Below the pieces are notes generated by a model that searched no databases, was not told the DNA's origin, and saw nothing but the letters and a program-made list of their open reading frames with translations. Shown piece by piece: positions 58,231 to 64,000 of a DNA stretch of 64,000 bases. The translations under genes and the position numbers were made by a program. The stretch is from Alginatibacterium sediminis (lineage in GTDB: Bacteria; Pseudomonadota; Gammaproteobacteria; Enterobacterales; Celerinatantimonadaceae), in the NCBI RefSeq assembly GCF_003610775.1, contig NZ_RAQO01000004.1, positions 310,001 to 374,000 of the forward strand. The letters run 5' to 3'. Position 1 is the stretch's first letter. The number at the start of each line of letters is the position of its first letter.

Positions 58231-58634
58231 CGCTTTTAGCTCTCCAATGATGTCGCTTTTGGTTTAGTGAACAGAACCAATATTGGGCATACAAACTCCA
58301 AGAAACGAATGCACAAAGAGACCTATATTGATGCGTTGTTGAGTGAAACAGTATCAGTCTGATTACGCTTAAAGAAAATGTAGTTTGATATTTTACCTTT
58401 TAGAGCCCTTACTAATATGTTTGAAGTCAATATATGGTTTTGATCCAGACATTTTTGCTTACCGCTTCAATAAACCCGTGTTGGTTCGACGGGTTAAGCT
58501 AACATTAAGCAACTTAGATAATACTTGAAGCACTGTCATCGTAATGGGTAAAGCACTACACACCGTATACTGTTGCTGATAACGAACAGCACGTGCTAAT
58601 GTGATTCGACCATCAGACACATGTATAGAAAGCT
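58231..58634. other. 404-bp gene-free region
   Basis: No gene supported. A 7-bp inverted repeat AACCCGT/ACGGGTT near 58474-58497 could be a weak hairpin. The promoter of the acetyltransferase gene should lie in the last 150 bp but was not resolved. Confidence 0.35.
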
Positions 58635-59078
58635 ATGTTTATTCGAGTTGCTCAAAAAGGCGATGCTCATCAGATTAGCCATTTGATTAAGTCGCTATCC
58701 CATTTTTATTTAAACAAGCCTAATACAGATTTACCGAGCTGGCTGACAGATACGCTCACTAAGAGTGCGATTCTAAAGCGGATAGGTAGCGATGAGTTCT
58801 CCAATTTTGTGTGTGAATCTAGTGGCGAGATCATTGGCTACATCGCAATGAAGGGAAATGACTACTTGTATCACTTGTTTGTATCAAAGATGCATCAAGG
58901 TAAAGGTATTTCTCGCAAACTTTGGCGTTATGCAACGCAGATTTGTGTGTCTGATGTCTATACGCTTCGGTCGTCATTATTTGCGGTACCGGTGTATAAG
59001 AAATTTGGATTTATTGAGGTTGGTAGTGCGGGCGAAAAAGACGGTATTGGCTTTCAACTCATGACACTGCAGGTGTAG
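58635..59078 (+). CDS. GNAT family N-acetyltransferase
   Basis: 147 residues. It starts MFIRVAQKGDAHQISHLIKSLSH and has the acetyl-CoA loop SKMHQGKGISRKLWRYA, then SSLFAVPVYKKFGFIEVGSAGEKDGIGF, a pattern typical of small orphan GNATs. Substrate unknown. Converges on the oxidoreductase gene after about 100 bp. Confidence 0.85.
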   Translation: MFIRVAQKGDAHQISHLIKSLSHFYLNKPNTDLPSWLTDTLTKSAILKRIGSDEFSNFVCESSGEIIGYIAMKGNDYLYHLFVSKMHQGKGISRKLWRYATQICVSDVYTLRSSLFAVPVYKKFGFIEVGSAGEKDGIGFQLMTLQV

Positions 59079-59176
59079 CGGAGTCATTATTGTTTAGATG
59101 AGCAAGCTCTGCGTGCGGTTTAAATCGTTGGTAAAAAAGCGCTGATGGCCAATCAACGCTTACGATTTCTAGATTT

Positions 59177-60223
59177 TTAACTAGCGTCTGAACTCGCATA
59201 CGCCTGTTCAACACAGTACATACTCTGATAAACATCTTCAACACTGGTACGCAGTTGCGAATCATCACCGCACACAAAACGCTGTAGTTCTGCCATACTG
59301 CCAACAAAGGCTTCTGGAAACCATGAGCCTTCGAGTTTCAAGGTATGCCACTGTACTTGGTTACTATCGTCAACAATACAATACTCAAACTTATCTTCTA
59401 AACCTTCAGGATAGTTCATCAGCAGACCCAGTTTGGCCACAATTGCGCCCTTAGTACCTTCCCATTTAATAAAGCTATCTTGATGGGAAATACCGAAGCG
59501 ATGGTCATGATTAGTATTGATGACAGCGCGTTGCTTATCGCCATAATCCATAATAATAGTCGAGCGTGTTGATGAAAGCTTATTTGCTGGGTGGCCAACC
59601 GTTTTAGCCAATACACGGCTTGGCTCACCTAAAAATGAACGCAACAAATCGATGTAGTGCACGCTATGCTGTTGAATTTCTAAGCGCGGATGATTGATCA
59701 CATTTGGGAAGTACTCCCAAGGCGTGTGCACGGTCACGCGAACTTCTAAATCGTATAACTCCCCAATTAAACCCTGCTCGATGATGGAGCGCGCAGCGGC
59801 GACGAAAGGTGCGAAACGAAGCTGACAATTAACCGCGGCTTTAAGCTGTTTACGATTACATATTTCCAAAATTGCTTTGGCGTGCTCTTGATCGTCTCCC
59901 ATCGGTTTTTGAATAAGCACTGCAGCGCCATCGGGAAGTAATTCTAAACTTTGAATAAATTGAGCTGGCATCAAGGCTAGGTCAAAAATAGCATTGCTTG
60001 GAGCGTTAGCAACCTGTTGGGCAATATCGTCAAACACGTGGGGAATATCGAAGAGCTCAGCCAAGGCTTCAGCTTTAGCTTTTGAGCGGTTATAGATGGA
60101 ATGAACTTTAAAACCTGCTTGAGCATAGGCCGGTAGATGTGCGTCTTTAACTATGCCGCCTGCACCAATGATACAAATAGGCCGAGGATCACTGGGCAAC
60201 ACCGGTAAATATTGGATATCCAT
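59177..60223 (-). CDS. Gfo/Idh/MocA family oxidoreductase
   Basis: 348 residues, NAD(P)-dependent sugar or sugar-acid dehydrogenase family. Rossmann part: ICIIGAGGIVKDAHLPAYAQAGFKVHSIYNRS (about 16-46). The catalytic EKP motif is altered to QKP (VLIQKPMGDD, Gln105-Pro107). The C-terminal half supplies the substrate-binding sheet, with HTPWEYFPN and QQHSVHYIDLLRSFLG. Last gene of the reverse-strand catabolic cluster, 62 bp after the alcohol dehydrogenase. Confidence 0.9.
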   Translation of the reverse strand: MDIQYLPVLPSDPRPICIIGAGGIVKDAHLPAYAQAGFKVHSIYNRSKAKAEALAELFDIPHVFDDIAQQVANAPSNAIFDLALMPAQFIQSLELLPDGAAVLIQKPMGDDQEHAKAILEICNRKQLKAAVNCQLRFAPFVAAARSIIEQGLIGELYDLEVRVTVHTPWEYFPNVINHPRLEIQQHSVHYIDLLRSFLGEPSRVLAKTVGHPANKLSSTRSTIIMDYGDKQRAVINTNHDHRFGISHQDSFIKWEGTKGAIVAKLGLLMNYPEGLEDKFEYCIVDDSNQVQWHTLKLEGSWFPEAFVGSMAELQRFVCGDDSQLRTSVEDVYQSMYCVEQAYASSDAS

Positions 60224-60285
60224 GAAAACTCCGAAACTAATGACAAGGGCTTCAAACGCATTAAGTCTGAAACCCTGTTAACAAA

Positions 60286-61347
60286 TTACTTATTTGATAC
60301 TAATTGTACCTTCATTGAGCGCTGGCGATCTTTTGCAAGTTCAAAAGCTTGCTGTGCATCAGCCAAATCAAATTGCGCACTTAACATTGGGCGTACATCT
60401 ACTTGCCGATTCAGGATCAGACTTAGAGCCTTTTCGAACTCTAAACCGAACTGCATGGTCCCCAAAAAGTTAAGCTCTTTGAGCATAATCATATTGGCAC
60501 GTATTTCGACTTTGCCTGCAGGCAGATTCGATAGCAAGACAATGGTTCCGCCGCGACGAACTGCGCTCAGTGCGTTATCTAAAGCAGGTAGAGCACCTGA
60601 CGCTTCAACAACCACATCAAACTGACCGTTACCTTCAAAATAACGTTGGAGTTGTTCTGGATGATTGGCAACGTTGATGCATTCATCCGCGCCCATTTGC
60701 GCAGCAATAGCCAAGGTGTCATCGCTTAAATCGGTACACGTAACACTGGCTGCACCAGCAGCTTTTGCACACGCTGCTGCCAAAACACCAATTGGACCTG
60801 CACCACTGACTAGAACCTTACGACCAAGCAGGTTGCCGGCGCGTTCAATCGCATGCATTGAGCAAGACAATGGTTCAACAAAGGCCAACTCTTCAAGTGA
60901 GGTTTTGGGATCAACCTTAATACAAGCACTAGCAGGATATTCGAAGTACTCACGGAAAAATCCATGAATATGGGGAATGGTTGTAGCAGATCCTGGGAAG
61001 CGTTTATTCTCGCAAAGGTTTGCTTGGCCTCGACGACAAGGCAGACAGTGACCGCAAGCCACTACCGGATTGATAGCAACTTTGTCACCAATCTCAAAGC
61101 CTACAACATTAGGACCGAGCTCGCTAACAGTGCCGCTGGCTTCATGGCCGAGCGTCAGTGGGCTTTGTATTTCAAAGCCAGAGTTTGCATAGGCTGCATA
61201 ATAGTGTAAATCGGTTCCGCAAATACCGGCGGCGCCCAGCTTGATGCGCACTTCACCTTCACTTAAAGTCCTGGGCGTCATCATTTGAATTTCGGTATGT
61301 TGTGCGCGGTCTAAAACCAAAGCGCGATATTGTTTTGAATTATCCAT
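60286..61347 (-). CDS. Zinc-dependent dehydrogenase, L-idonate 5-dehydrogenase-like
   Basis: 353 residues, medium-chain zinc alcohol dehydrogenase. Catalytic zinc: GAAGICGTDLHYY and LGHEASG; structural zinc: CGHCLPCRRGQANLC; NAD site VSGAGPIGVLAAACAKAAGAA. The pattern LHYYAAYANSGFEIQSPLTLGHE and RFPGSATTIPHIHGFFREY follows E. coli IdnD more closely than threonine dehydrogenase. Together with the neighbouring SDR (IdnO-like) it suggests oxidation/reduction of an aldonic acid or keto-sugar acid. 3 bp from the SDR gene, so a co-operon. Confidence 0.88.
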   Translation of the reverse strand: MDNSKQYRALVLDRAQHTEIQMMTPRTLSEGEVRIKLGAAGICGTDLHYYAAYANSGFEIQSPLTLGHEASGTVSELGPNVVGFEIGDKVAINPVVACGHCLPCRRGQANLCENKRFPGSATTIPHIHGFFREYFEYPASACIKVDPKTSLEELAFVEPLSCSMHAIERAGNLLGRKVLVSGAGPIGVLAAACAKAAGAASVTCTDLSDDTLAIAAQMGADECINVANHPEQLQRYFEGNGQFDVVVEASGALPALDNALSAVRRGGTIVLLSNLPAGKVEIRANMIMLKELNFLGTMQFGLEFEKALSLILNRQVDVRPMLSAQFDLADAQQAFELAKDRQRSMKVQLVSNK

Positions 61348-61350
61348 TGT

Positions 61351-62112
61351 TTAAAATCCTACGCTGTAGCCGCCATCAATCGGCAACAATTGCCCATTGA
61401 TATAGCCGCCTTGTTCAGAACAAAGAAATACAGTTGCATTGGCGATATCTTCGCCTAATCCCAAGCGAGGCATTGGAATACGGCCGTTAATTTTAGCGGC
61501 TCGTTGTGGGTCGCCAGCAAGTACTTTTCGAGTCATTTCGGTATCGATAAAACCAGGACACAGAGCGTTAGTCCGAATATTATAAGGTCCTAGATCAACG
61601 GCCATGCTGCGCGTTAAGCCTACGATTGCTGTTTTTGTAGTGACGTAGCCGGTCGCGCCTGGAAGCGCCATTAAACCGCCCATTGAGCTAATATTTACGA
61701 TTGATCCGAACTCGCGTTTCATCATGCGTTTAGCGACTTCACGACTCATCATAAATACACCAGTGACGTTGATGTCATTGATGTTTTGAAACTCAGCTAG
61801 TTCGACTTCCCAGATAGGCTTTTTAAGATGCACGCCCGCGTTGTTTACCAAAAATGCAATTGGACCAACTTCGTCTTCTATGGTTTGCACAAATCCAGGC
61901 GTTGCTTCAAAGTCTTTAACGTTTTGCACGTAGGTATAGACATTTGGACTATCCAAACTTGCTTTTGCGCTTGCTAATGCATCAGCGTCTAAGTCAGTGA
62001 TGACGACTTTGGCGTTTGCATCTAGTAATGCCTTGGCTTGGGCTAAGCCTAAGCCACGTGCTGCGCCGGTGACGATTGCTACTTGTTGTTTTAGATCGAT
62101 ACTTGTACTCAT
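61351..62112 (-). CDS. SDR family oxidoreductase, gluconate 5-dehydrogenase-like
   Basis: 253 residues, classical short-chain dehydrogenase. TGAARGLGLAQ (cofactor), NNAGVHLKKPIWEVELAEF, ISSMGGLMALPGATGYVTTKTAIVGLTRSMA (Ser/Tyr/Lys catalytic set) and terminal VFLCSEQGGYINGQLLPIDGGYS. The pairing with an IdnD-like enzyme recalls the IdnO step. Substrate inferred. Starts 8 bp after the solute-binding-like gene. Confidence 0.9.
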   Translation of the reverse strand: MSTSIDLKQQVAIVTGAARGLGLAQAKALLDANAKVVITDLDADALASAKASLDSPNVYTYVQNVKDFEATPGFVQTIEDEVGPIAFLVNNAGVHLKKPIWEVELAEFQNINDINVTGVFMMSREVAKRMMKREFGSIVNISSMGGLMALPGATGYVTTKTAIVGLTRSMAVDLGPYNIRTNALCPGFIDTEMTRKVLAGDPQRAAKINGRIPMPRLGLGEDIANATVFLCSEQGGYINGQLLPIDGGYSVGF

Positions 62113-62120
62113 GTCGTTAC

Positions 62121-63272
62121 CTATTCAAATTTTTGGCTTGCAGGGTGGGTTAGACTGTATTGGTACAATGCTTCGAGTTGTTTGAGGCACTGTTGCGTTG
62201 AAACCCGTTTGTGTAAATAGTTGTTGATCAAATCGCCGCCATCATCAGCTAAACTCATATAGCCGTCGTAACGCGGGCGAACCCAAGATTGTTCAAGGGT
62301 TTCAAAGGTGTCTTTAAAGAAGTTGTTACATTGCTCATTAATCGTTGGATTCAGCCAGGCTTGCTTATGCGCAGGCTGACCTTGATGCTCGAAGTAATAT
62401 CCAGACTGCACCGATTCACTGGCGAGATAGAAACTAAAGTCGATGGCCGCCTGTTGATGCTTAGATAAGCTTGAAATACAGATCCCGGTGCCGCCAATGA
62501 TTGACCCTTTGCAACCTAAATCGCCAATTGCGGGCATATCGTGGAAGCGAAGCTGGTGTTTACGGTAATTCGGACGGCCGTAGTTGGTGTAGCCAAACAT
62601 CAACGGACAGTAACTAAAATCATCTTCTTGACTCATGATTTCGAAAATCTCGATGGGGTTAGCACTTAGGCACATTTGCGGTACATGACTTGCTAGTTCG
62701 CGTAGTAGCCGTAAACAGTCAGAACCAGTTTTGGGATCGACGAGTTGCGCCTCATGTTGTGCGACAGGGTTTCCGAGATTGGCACACAGACTAAAGAAGC
62801 CATCAATGGCATCTACGGGTTTGAGTGGGCAGAGCACTTTGCCAGTTTTAGCAAGCTCAATGACCTCAGACCATCGCCTTGGCGCAATGTCAATTAGATC
62901 GGGTCGCGAACAAGCAATCTGAGCCGCAGCATCAATTGCCAGTGCCCACTGGTGGCCATCGTAGTGGTAACTTTGATGAGATGGACCGATACTGTTGCGT
63001 GACAAATGAGCGAGCTCTTGGTCTCGACCCACTTGGTCAAGTTTTAGCAAACATGCTTTTCGTGTGATTTCACCGACATGGGGATGATCGATAATCATAA
63101 GATCATACTCCGCCGCCATGACGTCGATAGGGCGATCAGCAAAGGCCTGTAGCGAACGACGCTCCCAAATAATGTTAACCTCGGGATGAAGTTTCGAGTA
63201 TTCGAGTGCTGCTTGTTCGAGCGGCGCATATCCTCGGGGATGGTCCCAAGTCATTCCTCGTAATGTAAGCAT
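62121..63272 (-). CDS. Solute-binding-protein homologue without signal peptide
   Basis: 383 residues from the ATG at 63272, which has AAGAAGGTAAAC as ribosome site; the frame upstream to 63308 only translates the operator. It is a periplasmic-binding-protein fold of family 1: LRGMTWDHPRGYAPLEQAALEYSKLHPEVNIIWERRSLQAF, YDLMIIDHPHVGE, GGTGICISSLSKHQQAAIDFSFYLASESVQSGYYFEHQGQPA. The mature-type domain starts at the first residue, with no hydrophobic segment and no lipobox. It is therefore probably cytoplasmic, between catabolic enzyme genes. Function unknown: a sensor, a carrier, or a diverged binding protein. Confidence 0.85.
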   Translation of the reverse strand: MLTLRGMTWDHPRGYAPLEQAALEYSKLHPEVNIIWERRSLQAFADRPIDVMAAEYDLMIIDHPHVGEITRKACLLKLDQVGRDQELAHLSRNSIGPSHQSYHYDGHQWALAIDAAAQIACSRPDLIDIAPRRWSEVIELAKTGKVLCPLKPVDAIDGFFSLCANLGNPVAQHEAQLVDPKTGSDCLRLLRELASHVPQMCLSANPIEIFEIMSQEDDFSYCPLMFGYTNYGRPNYRKHQLRFHDMPAIGDLGCKGSIIGGTGICISSLSKHQQAAIDFSFYLASESVQSGYYFEHQGQPAHKQAWLNPTINEQCNNFFKDTFETLEQSWVRPRYDGYMSLADDGGDLINNYLHKRVSTQQCLKQLEALYQYSLTHPASQKFE

Positions 63273-63288
63273 GTTTACCTTCTTAAAT

Positions 63289-63308
63289 TGGTATCTTGGT
63301 GCTACCAA
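63289..63308. promoter_or_regulatory. Second copy of the shared 20-bp operator-like element
   Basis: TGGTATCTTGGTGCTACCAA, identical to 46276-46295. It lies in the 49-bp gap between the MaoC gene and the solute-binding-like gene, 17-36 bp before the latter's start codon. The palindrome is extended here to CTTGGT-GCT-ACCAAG. On the minus strand TTGTTA and TTAATT with 17-bp spacing (inside the MaoC 3' end) form a possible internal promoter whose start would fall near the element. Confidence 0.75.
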
Positions 63309-63321
63309 GACAAGCGTTAAA

Positions 63322-63765
63322 TTAAGCTTTCTTGTTTGCTAATAACAAATGGTCGCAAACTAGAACGACTGAACCATCTTGTTTGGTAACTGTTAATCGT
63401 TCAGTTACAAAACCGAATTCAGGTTTCCGTTCGTGATCGCGTTTTTCAGTAATTTCAACTTTAACGTTAATGGTATCGCCAATATGCACTGGATTTGGAA
63501 AGCGTAAACGCTCATATCCATAGGTCATTGCAACGGGGTTAATCAAGGTTGCAGTCATGCCAACCCCTACGGCAAAGGTTAGGGTGCCATGGGCAATCCG
63601 TTGTTTAAACGGTTGTGTTTTACACCATTGCGCGTCCATATGGTGCGGGAAAAAATCACCTGTATGACCGGCGTGCAGAACAATGTCTGCTTCGGTGATT
63701 GTTCTACCCAAGGTTTGGCGAGTATCACCAATCTGGTAGTCTTCAAAATAAATTTCCTGGATCAT
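63322..63765 (-). CDS. MaoC-like dehydratase (hotdog fold)
   Basis: 147 residues, (R)-specific enoyl-CoA hydratase/MaoC-type. The hydratase-2 pattern is [50 protein letters not shown], with the catalytic Asp in ADIV/GDFF and His region HHMD. It likely hydrates or dehydrates a CoA thioester, which fits the adjacent CoA transferase. 7 bp after that gene, so translated together. Confidence 0.9.
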   Translation of the reverse strand: MIQEIYFEDYQIGDTRQTLGRTITEADIVLHAGHTGDFFPHHMDAQWCKTQPFKQRIAHGTLTFAVGVGMTATLINPVAMTYGYERLRFPNPVHIGDTINVKVEITEKRDHERKPEFGFVTERLTVTKQDGSVVLVCDHLLLANKKA

Positions 63766-63772
63766 GCTGAGC

Positions 63773-64000
63773 TCACTTAGCTAATTTGGATAAAATTTTG
63801 TGATTGTCTTCTCCGATTTTGGGAGACCCTTTATTGCTTTTCAGTATCTGACCATTGATACGGATTGGGCAACGGGTTGTTAGCATTTTAACGTTGCCTT
63901 GTTCTATCTCTTGGACGAAATCTAAGACTTTAAAACCCTCATGGGCGAATAATTCAGGCCAATCCAATACGTTGGAACACCACACCTGATGGCTTGACAG
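63773..64000 (-). CDS. CaiB/BaiF family CoA transferase (C-terminal part)
   Basis: The frame is open to the end of the window (the first visible residues include [20 protein letters not shown]), so the gene begins beyond 64000. The tail [35 protein letters not shown] is the class III CoA-transferase ending (rcPirldG, then PxlGExn). It would activate an acid substrate as CoA thioester for the MaoC dehydratase. Only about 75 residues are seen, so the subfamily cannot be told. Confidence 0.85.
   Translation of the reverse strand: MSSHQVWCSNVLDWPELFAHEGFKVLDFVQEIEQGNVKMLTTRCPIRINGQILKSNKGSPKIGEDNHKILSKLAK

Noticed and set aside
58456-58501. attC-like or tRNA-like signal (GGTTCGA and GTTAAGC)
   Set aside because: The arms do not pair as an attC pair and no cloverleaf can be formed around GGTTCGA.

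Overview
The window reads as chromosome of a marine-type gammaproteobacterium, closest in gene content and order to the Alteromonadales/Vibrionales/Shewanella group. Evidence: pabB-nudL-sdaA in E. coli order, the smrB / prmB-aroC-epmC-CLCA_X block, divergent nhaB / fadR, a prkA-yeaH-spoVR cluster, a PBPRA1643-type SEC-C protein, and moderate-to-low GC. The genus cannot be fixed from sequence alone. No rRNA, tRNA, CRISPR array, prophage or intact insertion sequence was seen.

Region 1 (1-19.2 kb) is mostly housekeeping: the end of cysB, serine dehydratase, CoA pyrophosphatase, folate synthesis (pabB), class I fumarase, an insulysin-like protease, sixA, a PAS-GGDEF cyclase, ribosome rescue and modification genes (smrB, prmB, epmC), aroC, a CLCA_X zinc-protease-like protein, DNA repair (ogt), an Old Yellow Enzyme, a sugar-phosphate phosphatase and an acetyltransferase. 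Region 2 (19.3-34 kb) holds transport and metabolism: YddG exporter, MepB-like protein, DcuB with an FNR-like site, PhzF isomerase, asnB, nhaB, fadR, and a three-gene export operon (AI-2E-family permease, HlyD adaptor, DUF2955 membrane protein).

Region 3 (34-46 kb) carries signalling genes. One operon encodes a TonB-dependent receptor, a YfiR-type periplasmic protein and a CHASE8-HAMP-PAS-GGDEF cyclase. It is followed by the SpoVR/YeaH/PrkA stress module, an orphan structured RNA candidate ending in a strong terminator, and a Tat-exported PhoX-like protein.

Region 4 (46-64 kb) is accessory. A sugar ABC importer without its own ATPase is co-transcribed with a DUF5703 glycosidase-like enzyme and an L-fuconolactonase-type amidohydrolase. 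A decayed stretch follows (two gene remnants and a 17-bp tandem repeat). Next come a LysR regulator divergent from a secreted penicillin V acylase/choloylglycine hydrolase-like enzyme, several small membrane or orphan genes, and a reverse-strand catabolic cluster (CaiB-type CoA transferase, MaoC dehydratase, a solute-binding-protein homologue with no signal peptide, SDR, L-idonate dehydrogenase-like ADH, Gfo/Idh/MocA oxidoreductase).

The best candidate for something undescribed is in region 4. An identical 20-bp palindrome-bearing element (TGGTATCTTGGTGCTACCAA) lies just upstream of the ABC importer operon (46276-46295) and just upstream of the signal-less binding-protein gene 17 kb away (63289-63308). 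This suggests that both clusters form one regulon for uptake and CoA-linked catabolism of an unknown carbohydrate, with a cytoplasmic solute-binding-fold protein as an unusual component.
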